NCBI GenBank assembly: GCA_963719855.1
Contig: CAVRDK010000004.1
Location: 310,001-374,000, forward strand
Length of the DNA: 64,000 bases
Source: CAIQPV01 sp963719855
GTDB taxonomy: Bacteria; Pseudomonadota; Gammaproteobacteria; Burkholderiales; Gallionellaceae
Reading direction: 5' to 3'
Shown: positions 33,608 through 42,399 of the stretch, piece by piece
Numbering within the stretch: position 1 is the stretch's first letter
How the letters are laid out: every line of letters starts with the position of its first letter
Notes under the pieces: model-generated
The model's database searches: none
The model's input: the letters and a program-made list of their open reading frames with translations, nothing else
Told to the model about the DNA's origin: nothing
Program-made: the position numbers and the translations under genes

Positions 33608-35104
33608 CGTATTTCCTTTTGGTTTTTTCTGGTTGCGGCACTATACGTGAGCGAACTGGCTTATGCCACTGATGCGATGCCTGCTTCTGCCGTGAAAGCG
33701 GCAATTGCCCCAACCGTGCAGCCTACACCGAATATTGCTTTATTATTGCCGCTCAAGTCGGCGATCTTTGGGCGCGCAGCACAGGCCGTACGACAAGGTT
33801 TCCTGGCGGCGGCGAGCCGCCAGCCGCAAACCCTGCCGGTGCGGGTGTACGAGTGTGGGGATGAAAACACCGACATCATCGCACTTTACCAGCAAGCCAT
33901 TGCGGGCGGTGCGCGCGCCGTAGCCGGGCCGTTGACGCGCAACGGTGTGGCGGTTTTGGCAAATTATCCGGGCATCACGGTACCGACGCTGGCGCTCAAC
34001 CTCGCCGAGGGCAAGGGCTCGGACAAGTTATATTTTTTTGGCTTGACCGCAGAAATGGAAGCGCGCCAGATCGCTCAGCTTGCCGCCTCTGCCGGTTTGC
34101 ATAGCGCAAGCATCGTCAACAGCGGCACGCCCTTGTCCAAGCGTTTATCGCAAGCCTTCGCCGAGGAATGGAAAATACATGGTGGCCGCATCGCCAAAGA
34201 AATCCTGTATCAGGATGATCCCGCCAAGTTTGCCGACCTGCCCGCAACGAAGGGCAACATGGTGTTTCTTGCCGCCGATGCGGAAACGGCGCATCTGATC
34301 CGCCCCTATCTGAACAATGTCCTGCCGGTTTACGCCACATCGCAATTGTTTAACGGTAATGCCGATACGCTGACCAACTTCGATCTCAATGACGTTCGCT
34401 TCATCGACATGCCATGGCTGTTGCAGCCAGACCATCCGGCGGTGATGATTTATCCGCGCGCCAACCCGCCGCTGGAGCCGGATATGGAACGGCTTTACGC
34501 GCTCGGCATAGACGCTTTTCGCCTGCTGCAAATCATGCTCGACAACAGTTATCGCACCAGCCTGCCGCTGGACGGTGTGACCGGACGCATCCGCCTGAAC
34601 GCCAATCGGCAATTTCAGCGCGAGGCCATTCCGGCGCAGTTCTGGCAGGGGCGCGGCCTTACCCCGGAAGAAATTGCCGCCCAGAAGGCTGATCTGGTCG
34701 CCAGAGCGGCGGCCAGCGGCATTTCTCCTGCGTCCGCTCCTGCCGCTGCCCCGGTGCAATCGAGCTCTCGCGGTGCGCAGGCCGAACAACTGGCGGCGCA
34801 ATTCCTGCAACGCCACGGCCTCAAGCTGCTGCAACAAAATTACCGCTGCCGCTACGGCGAGATCGACTTGATCCTGCAAGATGGCAGTACGCTGGTATTC
34901 GCCGAGGTACGCCTGCGGAGCCGTGGCGATTTCGGCGGTGCAGCCGCCAGCATCAATGCACCCAAACAGGCCAAGCTGGTGCGCACTGCGCAACATTACC
35001 TCGCCACGCTGGGGCGCATCCCTCCTTGCCGTTTCGACGCAGTGTTGCTGCAAGCAGCGGATGGCAGCAACATCGAATGGATCAAGAATGCTTTTGGCGC
35101 CTGA
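33602..35104 (+). CDS. Fused LpoA-like penicillin-binding protein activator and YraN nuclease-like protein
   Basis: One open frame of 500 residues joins two proteins that are separate neighbours in E. coli. Residues 1-24 are a signal peptide (SFWFFLVAALYVSELAYA). Residues about 35-370 match the periplasmic-binding-like C-terminal domain of LpoA (NIALLLPLKSAIFGRAAQAV), without the N-terminal TPR domain, and without a lipobox. After an Ala/Pro/Ser linker, residues 390-500 match YraN (UPF0102, PD-(D/E)XK-like): RGAQAEQLAAQFL, CRYGEIDLILQDG, LVFAEVRLRS, in which the usual Lys of the E-V-K motif is Arg. The frame has no visible slip. The export signal and a normally cytoplasmic nuclease-like domain conflict. 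A sequencing frame error is the main alternative. Confidence 0.85.
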   Translation: MQRISFWFFLVAALYVSELAYATDAMPASAVKAAIAPTVQPTPNIALLLPLKSAIFGRAAQAVRQGFLAAASRQPQTLPVRVYECGDENTDIIALYQQAIAGGARAVAGPLTRNGVAVLANYPGITVPTLALNLAEGKGSDKLYFFGLTAEMEARQIAQLAASAGLHSASIVNSGTPLSKRLSQAFAEEWKIHGGRIAKEILYQDDPAKFADLPATKGNMVFLAADAETAHLIRPYLNNVLPVYATSQLFNGNADTLTNFDLNDVRFIDMPWLLQPDHPAVMIYPRANPPLEPDMERLYALGIDAFRLLQIMLDNSYRTSLPLDGVTGRIRLNANRQFQREAIPAQFWQGRGLTPEEIAAQKADLVARAAASGISPASAPAAAPVQSSSRGAQAEQLAAQFLQRHGLKLLQQNYRCRYGEIDLILQDGSTLVFAEVRLRSRGDFGGAAASINAPKQAKLVRTAQHYLATLGRIPPCRFDAVLLQAADGSNIEWIKNAFGA

Positions 35105-35147
35105 TTTCGGGTAATATCCGCACTCATCGCAACTGACCTTCAGCGCC

Positions 35148-35738
35148 ATGGACTTGACCAACAGAATACTAAAACACTTTGACGACAGCGTACAAACCAA
35201 GCTACAGGCAAGAGACACTTTAGCGCAACCCATAGCCGACGCCGCGCAGGCATTGGTGACGTGCCTGATGAACGACGGAAAAATCCTAGTCTGCGGCAAC
35301 GGCGGTTCCGCCGCCGACGCGCAGCATTTCGCCGCCGAACTGATCAACCGCTTCGAAATCGAGCGCCCCGCTTTGGCCGCCATCGCACTGACTACCGACA
35401 GCTCGGTGTTGACTTCCATCGCCAACGATTACGATTACAGCCAGATATTTTCCCGGCAGGTACGCGGGCTGGGCATGGCAGATGATATGCTGATCGCCAT
35501 TTCCACCAGCGGCAATTCGATCAACGTGGTCGAAGCCGTCCATGCCGCACACGAACGCGACATGCGCGTGATCGCCCTCACCGGGCGCGAAGGCGGCACG
35601 ATGGGAGAGATGCTCGAAGCAAATGATTTTCATCTTTGTGTCCATGCTGAAAGCACAGCGCGCATCCAGGAAGTGCATCTGCTTATTCTGCATTGCCTGT
35701 GCGATACCATCGATCATTTACTGTTAGGAGGTGAATAA
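35148..35738 (+). CDS. gmhA: SIS-domain phosphoheptose isomerase (GmhA/DiaA-like)
   Basis: 196 residues with one SIS domain: VCGNGGSAADAQHFAAELIN, IALTTDSSVLTSIANDY and AISTSGNSINVVEAV. The fold is that of sedoheptulose-7-phosphate isomerase, first step of LPS heptose synthesis. Its place after lpoA-yraN and before a BON lipoprotein gene matches E. coli diaA, whose product aids DnaA assembly at oriC, while an rfaE2 gene 110 bp past the BON gene favours heptose synthesis. The final codon overlaps the next start by one base. Confidence 0.9.
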   Translation: MDLTNRILKHFDDSVQTKLQARDTLAQPIADAAQALVTCLMNDGKILVCGNGGSAADAQHFAAELINRFEIERPALAAIALTTDSSVLTSIANDYDYSQIFSRQVRGLGMADDMLIAISTSGNSINVVEAVHAAHERDMRVIALTGREGGTMGEMLEANDFHLCVHAESTARIQEVHLLILHCLCDTIDHLLLGGE

Positions 35739-36313
35739 TGCGTTATCCCAATTACTTCAATTATCTAATTCTCGTTGCCGTGCTTGGCTCGCTACAAGGC
35801 TGCTTTCCGGTGATTGCCGCAGGAGTTGGCACCGGTGCGCTAATGGCGGCCGACCGCCGTACCACCGGCACTTACATCGAAGACGAAGGCATCGAAGACA
35901 AAGCAACCAACCTGATCGGCCTCAAGTACAAAGACACCGTACACGTGAATGTCACCAGCTTTAACCGTCATGTGCTGGTCACCGGCGAAGCGCCCAATGA
36001 AGAAACCAAAGCCGATATTGCGAAAATCATCGCGAGCGTGGCGAATGTAAAAGCGGTCAGCAACGAGCTGTCAGTGTCCGGCAAAACCGGCCTCACCTCG
36101 CGCAGCAGCGACAGCATCATCACCGGCGACGTAAAGATGCGCTTCATCAATAACAAAATATTCCAGCCCGACCATGTCAAAGTGATCACCGAGAACGGCG
36201 TGGTATTCCTGATGGGTTTGGTCTATCACAAGGAAGCAGATGCTGCTACCGAGATAGCAAGCACTACGAGTGGGGTACAGCGCGTGGTCAAGGTGTTCGA
36301 ATACCTCGATTAA
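35738..36313 (+). CDS. BON-domain outer-membrane lipoprotein (DolP/YraP-like)
   Basis: 191 residues. A lipoprotein signal ends at LGSLQGCFPV, and two BON domains follow (about residues 50-115 and 125-190), recognisable by VNVTSFNRHVLVTGEAPNEE and VKVITENGVVFLMGLVYHKE. DolP maintains outer-membrane integrity and supports the BAM complex in E. coli. The gene starts at the stop of the SIS gene (TAATG) and ends the cluster syntenic with yraL-yraP. A family 2 repeat follows its stop codon by about 7 bp. Confidence 0.9.
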   Translation: MRYPNYFNYLILVAVLGSLQGCFPVIAAGVGTGALMAADRRTTGTYIEDEGIEDKATNLIGLKYKDTVHVNVTSFNRHVLVTGEAPNEETKADIAKIIASVANVKAVSNELSVSGKTGLTSRSSDSIITGDVKMRFINNKIFQPDHVKVITENGVVFLMGLVYHKEADAATEIASTTSGVQRVVKVFEYLD

Positions 36314-36319
36314 AACTAC

Positions 36320-36381
36320 TGATATGACTACTAGCCATCTGACTAACCCAGCAAAAAACGCTGGGCAAGTCATTGGTTATG
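36320..36381 (-). repeat. Family 2 repeat (CATAACCA...GATGGCTAG), single copy
   Basis: On the minus strand: CATAACCAATGACTTG, hairpin CCCAGC GTTTTTT GCTGGG, TTAGTCAGATGGCTAGTAG. The outer frame is the same as at 59004-59062 and 55593-55657, while the hairpin stem differs in sequence. Read on the plus strand it has an A-run rather than T-run in the loop. It could influence the end of the dolP transcript. Confidence 0.75.
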
Positions 36382-36425
36382 CGAGGCGATGATGCTGCGT
36401 TTTTCAATACCCTGTTAATATTCCG

Positions 36426-36905
36426 GTGAAAATAAACTTCGAGCAAAAAATCTGCACGCGCGCCGATTTTGCGGCTCGCGCCGCAGCGCTGCCGCGTCCG
36501 CTGGTGTTCACCAACGGCTGCTTTGACGTGCTGCATCGCGGCCATGTCACCTATCTCGCACAGGCACGAGCATTGGGTGCAACGCTGGTAGTGGGGGTAA
36601 ACAGCGACGCTTCGGTAAAGCGCCTCGGCAAGGGCGATGACCGCCCGGTGAATCTGGAAGAAGACCGCATGGCCGTGCTGGCTGCACTTGAATCGGTCAG
36701 TTTGGCCGTGCCCTTCGACGAAGACACGCCGCTGGAATTAATTCTCGCCTGCCGTCCCGATGTGCTGGTGAAAGGCGGCGACTGGGTACCGGACAAGATC
36801 GTCGGCGCGCGCGAAGTACAAGGCTGGGGCGGCACGGTGCGCAGCATTCCTTTCGTGCACGAACGTTCTACCACCGCACTGCTGAAGAAGATACGCAGCC
36901 TCTAA
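36426..36905 (+). CDS. rfaE2: D-glycero-beta-D-manno-heptose 1-phosphate adenylyltransferase
   Basis: Stand-alone adenylyltransferase half of HldE, 159 residues, making ADP-heptose for LPS inner core. FTNGCFDVLHRGHVTYLAQAR contains the HxGH nucleotide-binding motif, and VVGVNSDASVKRLGKG and LVKGGDWVPDKIVG are family-specific. The start is GTG at 36426. No kinase half (hldA) is seen nearby. Likely acts with the SIS isomerase two genes upstream. Confidence 0.95.
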   Translation: MKINFEQKICTRADFAARAAALPRPLVFTNGCFDVLHRGHVTYLAQARALGATLVVGVNSDASVKRLGKGDDRPVNLEEDRMAVLAALESVSLAVPFDEDTPLELILACRPDVLVKGGDWVPDKIVGAREVQGWGGTVRSIPFVHERSTTALLKKIRSL

Positions 36906-36996
36906 CTCCCACACCTCATTCCAGCGAATAATCCGCGACTTTTCGTGGGTCAATCGCCGTTTTCAGGTTTAATGGCCGATGTATAGGTGGGAACGC

Positions 36997-37935
36997 TTAC
37001 AGTTTAATCGAATAGGCAAAATGTTTTTTGAACAACGCACTCAACTCATTGCGCGTCGGCTTGTGATTTTGTCCGCCACGGCTAGCGATCTTGAGTGCGC
37101 CCATCAGCGAGGCTAACCGTCCTGTGGTATCCCAATCCCAACCCTGCTGGATGCCATGCAATAGCCCGGCGCGGTAGGCGTCCCCGCATCCGGTGGGGTC
37201 AAGCACCGCACTGGGCGCTGCTGCCGGAATATTAATCTCCTTGCCCTCGGTGTAAATAGCCGAACCCTGTGCACCCAGCGTCACGATGAGCGCGCGCGTG
37301 CGTTTGGCGAGTTCCTCTATGGTCTTGCCGGTCTTGTCTTGCAACATCTTGGCTTCGTAGTCGTTCACGGTAACATAGTCAGCCTGCTCGACGAAATTCA
37401 GCAGATCTTCGCCACCGAACATCGGCATGCCCTGACCCGGATCGAAAACAAACGGAATGCCCGCCTCATAGAATTCGCGCGCATGCTGCAACATGCCGCT
37501 GCGCCCATCTGGCGAGACGATGCCAAGCGTGACATCCTTGGCATCGGCAATACAATTCAGTTCCGAAAAACTCATCGCACCGGGATGAAATGCGGTGATC
37601 TGATTATCGTCCAGGTCGGTAGTGATGAAGGCCTGGCCGGTGAAACTATCCGGCACGTGGCGGATATGTTTTTGCGATAAATGGAGTTTTTCCAGACGTG
37701 CGGCATAAGCACCGAAATCGTCGCCGACAGTCGCCATTATCAGCGGATCGCCCCCGAGCAATTGCAGGTTATAAGCAATGTTGCCTGCACAGCCGCCGAA
37801 CTCGCGGCGCATCTGCGGCACCAGAAAAGCAACGTTCAGAATATGTATCTGGTCAGGCAGGATGTGCTTCTTGAACTGATCCTGAAACACCATAATGGTG
37901 TCGTAGGCCATGGAACCGCAGATGAGAGTATTCAT
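36997..37935 (-). CDS. PfkB-family carbohydrate kinase, adenosine-kinase-like
   Basis: 312-residue ribokinase-fold enzyme. FGGCAGNIAYNLQLLGGDP is the N-terminal PfkB signature and LDPTGCGDAYRAGLLHGIQ the C-terminal one, with the catalytic Asp in CGDAYRAG. It starts MNTLICGSMAYDTIMVF. Betaproteobacterial relatives are annotated as adenosine kinase, but the substrate could be another nucleoside or sugar. Monocistronic, about 130 bp after prk on the same strand. Confidence 0.87.
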   Translation of the reverse strand: MNTLICGSMAYDTIMVFQDQFKKHILPDQIHILNVAFLVPQMRREFGGCAGNIAYNLQLLGGDPLIMATVGDDFGAYAARLEKLHLSQKHIRHVPDSFTGQAFITTDLDDNQITAFHPGAMSFSELNCIADAKDVTLGIVSPDGRSGMLQHAREFYEAGIPFVFDPGQGMPMFGGEDLLNFVEQADYVTVNDYEAKMLQDKTGKTIEELAKRTRALIVTLGAQGSAIYTEGKEINIPAAAPSAVLDPTGCGDAYRAGLLHGIQQGWDWDTTGRLASLMGALKIASRGGQNHKPTRNELSALFKKHFAYSIKL

Positions 37936-37994
37936 GCTGTTGATTGCTTAAGTTGAATAACTGAGAGCGCGGATTATAGCAGGGAGGCCACCCG

Positions 37995-38036
37995 CATATA
38001 ACCAGCCACTTGGTTATCGCTTTTTGACAGCCTAGC
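37995..38036. repeat. Possible degenerate family 2 repeat
   Basis: CATATAACCAGCCACTTGGT ... CGCTTTTTGACAGCCTAG keeps the ATAACCA, ACTTG, GCTTTTTG and CTAG landmarks in order but lacks the GATGG. It lies downstream of prk. Weak similarity only. Confidence 0.3.
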
Positions 38037-38066
38037 CCGGTTCCCCGCCATCTCTGTTACAAAAAA

Positions 38067-38957
38067 TTACTTCTTCTTGCTCTCGATCAGGCAATGCAAG
38101 ATCGGGGTCAGAATAATTTCCATCGCATAGCTCATTTTGCCGCCAGGCACCACCAGGGTATTGGCGCGCGACATGAAGGAGTCGTTGATCATGCTGAGGT
38201 AGTAAGGAAAGTCCACGCCTCTGGGTTTGCTGAAGCGTATCACTACAAAGCTTTCATCCAGAGTGGGGATGTCGCGCGCAATAAATGGATTGGAAGTATC
38301 CACCGTCGCCACGCGCTGGAAATTGATATTGGTACGCGAGAATTGTGGGGTGATGTATTTAACGTAGTCCGGCATACGGCGCATAATGGTGTCCACGGTT
38401 GCCTCAGCTGAATAACCGCGTTCCTTATTGTCGCGATGAATTTTCTGAATCCATTCCAGATTGACCACCGGCACCACCCCGATTCCCAAATCCACGTACT
38501 TGGCCGCATCAATGTTGCCATCCGTTGCCAGTCCGTGCAGCCCTTCGTAAAACAACAGATCGGAATTAGCTTCGATATCTTCCCATGGAGTGAACACGCC
38601 CGGCTTCAGATCGGTCAGTCCGAAGTGTTTGTTATGCAGCGCTGCTTCTTCCGCGCTATGTACATAGTAGCGGCGTCTGCATGTGCCGGTTTTGCCATAG
38701 ACCTTGAAGGTTTCCTCGATCTTGTCGAAGTGGTTAGCTTCCGGTCCAAAATGGCTGAACGAATGGTTGCCCACCTTCTCAGCCTCCGCTACGGCAGCGC
38801 GGAACTCCATGCGATCCAGACTGTGCAAACTGTCGCCTTCAATTATGGCGGCAGCAATTTCCTCGCGGCGAAAAATATTTTCGAAGGCTTGTTTGACGGT
38901 GGAAGTTCCTGCGCCGGATGATCCGGTCACGGCAATCACGGGATGTTTGCGGGACAT
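38067..38957 (-). CDS. prk: Phosphoribulokinase (Calvin cycle)
   Basis: Makes ribulose 1,5-bisphosphate, substrate of RuBisCO. 296 residues, the size of bacterial (class I) PRK. The P-loop is VTGSSGAGTSTVKQAF, followed by IIEGDSLHSLDRMEFR, SHFGPEANHFDKIEETF and GTCRRRYYVHSAEEA; LLFYEGLHGL holds the Walker B-like Glu. This is the main sign that the organism fixes CO2. RuBisCO genes are not in the window. Transcribed alone, divergent from leuS. Confidence 0.97.
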   Translation of the reverse strand: MSRKHPVIAVTGSSGAGTSTVKQAFENIFRREEIAAAIIEGDSLHSLDRMEFRAAVAEAEKVGNHSFSHFGPEANHFDKIEETFKVYGKTGTCRRRYYVHSAEEAALHNKHFGLTDLKPGVFTPWEDIEANSDLLFYEGLHGLATDGNIDAAKYVDLGIGVVPVVNLEWIQKIHRDNKERGYSAEATVDTIMRRMPDYVKYITPQFSRTNINFQRVATVDTSNPFIARDIPTLDESFVVIRFSKPRGVDFPYYLSMINDSFMSRANTLVVPGGKMSYAMEIILTPILHCLIESKKK

Positions 38958-39058
38958 AGTTAACTCTCCAGAAGGGATTTAATAAAATTTTGAACATCGA
39001 TTCTAGCAGAATGCCCCTCTATTGATATAGCGACCGTGTGCAGGGTTAATGATGCCGC

Positions 39059-39064
39059 TATAAT
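39059..39064 (+). promoter_or_regulatory. Candidate -10 box for leuS
   Basis: TATAAT, 33 bp before the leuS ATG. No convincing -35 is found at the proper distance. Confidence 0.35.
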
Positions 39065-39097
39065 GGCGGCTTACCAAAACTAAACGCAGAAACCAAA

Positions 39098-41854
39098 ATG
39101 CAGCCGGATTACCAACCCAAGAATATCGAAGCCGCCGCACAACAATACTGGGAAGAGCGGCAAGCCTTCCGCGCTGACGAAAAATCGGACAAGCCGAAAT
39201 ACTATTGCCTGTCCATGTTCCCCTACCCCTCGGGCAAGCTGCACATGGGGCACGTGCGCAACTACACCATTGGCGACGTGCTCTCGCGCTACCACCGCAT
39301 GAAGGGTTATAACGTGATGCAGCCGATGGGCTGGGATGCATTTGGCCTGCCCGCCGAGAACGCCGCTATGGCGAACAACGTGCCGCCCGCCGCGTGGACT
39401 TATTCCAACATCGATTACATGAAGCAGCAACTGAAGTCGCTGGGGCTGGGCGTTGACTGGTCGCGCGAAGTAACCACTTGCAAACCGGACTATTACCGCT
39501 GGGAGCAATGGCTGTTCACGCGCCTGTTTGCAAAGGGCGTCATCTACAAGAAGACCGCCACGGTGAACTGGGATCCGGAAGACAACACCGTACTGGCCAA
39601 CGAACAAGTGATAGACGGGCGCGGCTGGCGTTCCGGCGCGCTGGTGGAGAAGCGCGAGATACCGATGTATTTCTTCCGCATCACCCAGTACGCTGAACAA
39701 CTGCTCGCCGACCTCGACCAACTCGACGGCTGGCCGGAGCAGGTCAAGACCATGCAGCGCAACTGGATCGGCAAGAGCTTCGGCGTGCGCTTCGCATTTC
39801 CGTACAAGCTCGAAGGCAAAGATAAAAAACTGTGGGTCTATACCACCCGCGCCGACACCATCATGGGTGTCACCTTCTGCGCCGTCGCCGCCGAGCATCC
39901 GCTGGCGACCTATGCAGCGAAAAATAACCCGCAACTCGCCGCCTTCATCGAGGAGTGCAAACGCGGCGGCGTGGCCGAAGCCGACATCGCCACCATAGAA
40001 AAGAAGGGTATGTCCACGGGTATCAATGTCACCCATCCGCTCACCGGCGAGCAAGTTCCAGTCTGGATCGGCAATTATGTGCTGATGGGTTACGGCGAAG
40101 GCGCGGTGATGGCGGTTCCTGCGCACGACGAACGAGATTTCCACTTTGCAAAAACCTATGGCCTTCCGATCAAGCCAGTAGTTATCTCTGAAGGTTACGA
40201 ATTGGCATCGGATTCCATGATTGCTGGCATCAACGCCACGGGGGATATTCATTTAACCCCGCCTGTTCTTCATGGAGTACAAGGTAAGAGTTGGTTATTT
40301 GATTGGCAAAAATGGGGGAGTTGTTTTGCAGAGCATGGCTCACTGTTCAACTCAGGCAAATATGACGGACTGAATTACGAGCAGGCGGTAGATGCCATCG
40401 CCGCCGACCTCGCCGCCAAAGGCTTGGGCGAAAAGAAAGTGCAGTTCCGCCTGCGCGACTGGGGCATCTCGCGCCAGCGCTATTGGGGCTGCCCGATTCC
40501 CATCATCCATTGCCCGAGTTGCGGCGACGTGCCGGTGCCGGACGATCAACTGCCGGTGAAGCTGCCGGAGAACGTGGTGCCGGATGGCGCAGGTTCTCCC
40601 TTGGCAAAGATGCCGGAATTCTACGAATGCGCCTGCCCCAAGTGCGGCGGCAAAGCACGGCGCGAGACGGACACCATGGACACCTTCGTGGAGTCGTCCT
40701 GGTACTACGCACGCTACGCCAGCCCGAACTGCACTACCGGTATGGTGGACAAACAGGCCGCGCAACAATGGCTGCCTGTGGATCAATACATCGGCGGCAT
40801 CGAGCACGCGATCCTGCATTTGCTGTATGCGCGCTTCTTCCACAAGCTGATGCGCGACGAAGGACTGGTGCAAGGCGACGAGCCGTTCAAGAATCTGCTC
40901 ACCCAAGGCATGGTGATCGCACCGACGTTTTACCGCGAAGAATCCAATGGCAAAAAGCTGTGGATCAATCCCGCCGACGTGGATGTGGAAATTGATGCGA
41001 AAGCGCGCCCCATCGGCGCGAAGCTGCGTAGCGACGGCCAGCCGGTAGTCATCGGCGGCACTGAGAAAATGTCCAAGTCCAAGAACAACGGCGTAGATCC
41101 GCAGGCCATCATCGACCAGTACGGCGCCGATACCGCGCGCCTGTTCATGATGTTCGCAGCGCCCCCCGACCAGCAACTGGAATGGTCGGATAGCGGAGTA
41201 GAGGGCGCGTTTCGCTTTTTGAGGAGGGTGTGGAATTTTGCATCTCGCCTCCATAAAGAGTTAGCACAAGATGGAGGAGTTCCTGCAACGCCAGATGTTA
41301 AGGATGTTCAGCTTGACTCCAATCAAGAAAAGGCGCGCAGGGAAATTCATTTGGTACTTAAGCAGGCAGACCACGATTTTAGTAAGCATCAGTTCAATAC
41401 CGTTGTTTCAGCAGCAATGAAAATTCTGAATACGCTTGACGATGGGCAGTTGCTTTTCGTAGTCTCGCAAGACAATGTAGAAAGTCGGCTAAAGGCAATG
41501 CATGCACGTAACGCAATTTATAAGGAAGGTTTTTCCATCTTGCTGCGTTTGCTCTCACCTATTGCACCACACATAGCACAAACGCTCTGGACAGAGTTGG
41601 GCTATGGAAATGACGTACTCTCTGCTAATTGGCCGAAAGTTGATCCCGCAGCACTGGAGCAAGACGAAATTGAGATCGGAATTAGCCTGAACGGCAAAGC
41701 GCGCGGAAGGCGGCTCGTGCCAAAGGATGCAGACAAAATTGTTCTGGAACAGTTAGCCCTTAATTACCTGATGGGTGGGGGATATTTGGCTGCAGATGCA
41801 ATGCCGAAGAACATTGTGATTGTGCCGGGGCGCTTGATTAACGTGGTGATCTGA
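39098..41854 (+). CDS. leuS: Leucyl-tRNA synthetase
   Basis: Class I synthetase of 918 residues, longer than the usual 860-880. HIGH motif as HMGHVRNYTIGD (about residue 48), CP1 editing domain (about 225-420), KMSKS as EKMSKSKNNGVDP (about 655), and C-terminal anticodon-binding domain. Extra residues lie in the editing region around GYELASDSMIAGINATGDIH. Two segments, about 40150-40380 and 41200-41850, are clearly less GC-rich and use different codons from the rest, which suggests a mosaic gene made by recombination. Starts an operon with lptE, holA, cutA and dsbD. Confidence 0.97.
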   Translation: MQPDYQPKNIEAAAQQYWEERQAFRADEKSDKPKYYCLSMFPYPSGKLHMGHVRNYTIGDVLSRYHRMKGYNVMQPMGWDAFGLPAENAAMANNVPPAAWTYSNIDYMKQQLKSLGLGVDWSREVTTCKPDYYRWEQWLFTRLFAKGVIYKKTATVNWDPEDNTVLANEQVIDGRGWRSGALVEKREIPMYFFRITQYAEQLLADLDQLDGWPEQVKTMQRNWIGKSFGVRFAFPYKLEGKDKKLWVYTTRADTIMGVTFCAVAAEHPLATYAAKNNPQLAAFIEECKRGGVAEADIATIEKKGMSTGINVTHPLTGEQVPVWIGNYVLMGYGEGAVMAVPAHDERDFHFAKTYGLPIKPVVISEGYELASDSMIAGINATGDIHLTPPVLHGVQGKSWLFDWQKWGSCFAEHGSLFNSGKYDGLNYEQAVDAIAADLAAKGLGEKKVQFRLRDWGISRQRYWGCPIPIIHCPSCGDVPVPDDQLPVKLPENVVPDGAGSPLAKMPEFYECACPKCGGKARRETDTMDTFVESSWYYARYASPNCTTGMVDKQAAQQWLPVDQYIGGIEHAILHLLYARFFHKLMRDEGLVQGDEPFKNLLTQGMVIAPTFYREESNGKKLWINPADVDVEIDAKARPIGAKLRSDGQPVVIGGTEKMSKSKNNGVDPQAIIDQYGADTARLFMMFAAPPDQQLEWSDSGVEGAFRFLRRVWNFASRLHKELAQDGGVPATPDVKDVQLDSNQEKARREIHLVLKQADHDFSKHQFNTVVSAAMKILNTLDDGQLLFVVSQDNVESRLKAMHARNAIYKEGFSILLRLLSPIAPHIAQTLWTELGYGNDVLSANWPKVDPAALEQDEIEIGISLNGKARGRRLVPKDADKIVLEQLALNYLMGGGYLAADAMPKNIVIVPGRLINVVI

Positions 41855-41858
41855 CTAA

Positions 41859-42383
41859 ATGAAAATGCCGATGCGTGCAACCTCGCTGATAGTGCTGATG
41901 CTCTCCCTGCTGCTTGCGGCTTGCGGTTTTCACTTACGCGGACAGAACGCCTTTACACTACAGATCCAGAAGCTGTATGTGAAGTCGCCCAATGAATATG
42001 CACCTTTCATCATCGAGTTGAAGAACGCCATCCAGGCAAATGGTACGCAGATCACTGATACGCCCGACCAGGCGCAACTGACGCTACAGATCGTTTCCGA
42101 AGTGGCGGACAAGCAGATTCTTTCCCTCAGCAGTGCCGGTCAAGTGCTCCAATACACCTTGCAGTACCGCATCTCGTTGCGCGCTTATGACCAGAAGCAG
42201 CAGGAATGGATTGCCCCGCAAGAAATCCAGCTGCGGCGCGATTATTTCTACGACAACACCAAGGTACTCGCCATGATGCAGGAAGAAGCCATGCTCTACC
42301 AGAACATGCGCAGCGACGCGGTACAACAAGTGTTGCGCCGTCTGGATCACGCCCATCCACCGTTACCGGATACGCCGCAATGA
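41859..42383 (+). CDS. lptE: LPS assembly lipoprotein LptE
   Basis: Outer-membrane lipoprotein that plugs and stabilises LptD for LPS insertion. 174 residues with lipobox LLLAACGFHLRGQ, the start typical of LptE (CGFHLRG). Follows leuS by 4 bp and precedes holA, the conserved order in proteobacteria. The ending (HAHPPLPDTPQ) is short and hydrophilic. Confidence 0.95.
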   Translation: MKMPMRATSLIVLMLSLLLAACGFHLRGQNAFTLQIQKLYVKSPNEYAPFIIELKNAIQANGTQITDTPDQAQLTLQIVSEVADKQILSLSSAGQVLQYTLQYRISLRAYDQKQQEWIAPQEIQLRRDYFYDNTKVLAMMQEEAMLYQNMRSDAVQQVLRRLDHAHPPLPDTPQ

Positions 42384-42399
42384 AACTCGTCATCACATC

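Noticed and set aside
34145..35425. Long antisense open frame of 426 codons
   Set aside because: It lies opposite lpoA-yraN and gmhA, whose products have clear family motifs; its translation shows no recognisable motif and no ribosome-binding site.
39080..40252. Antisense open frame of 390 codons
   Set aside because: Shadow of leuS, an artefact of GC-rich third positions in the real gene.
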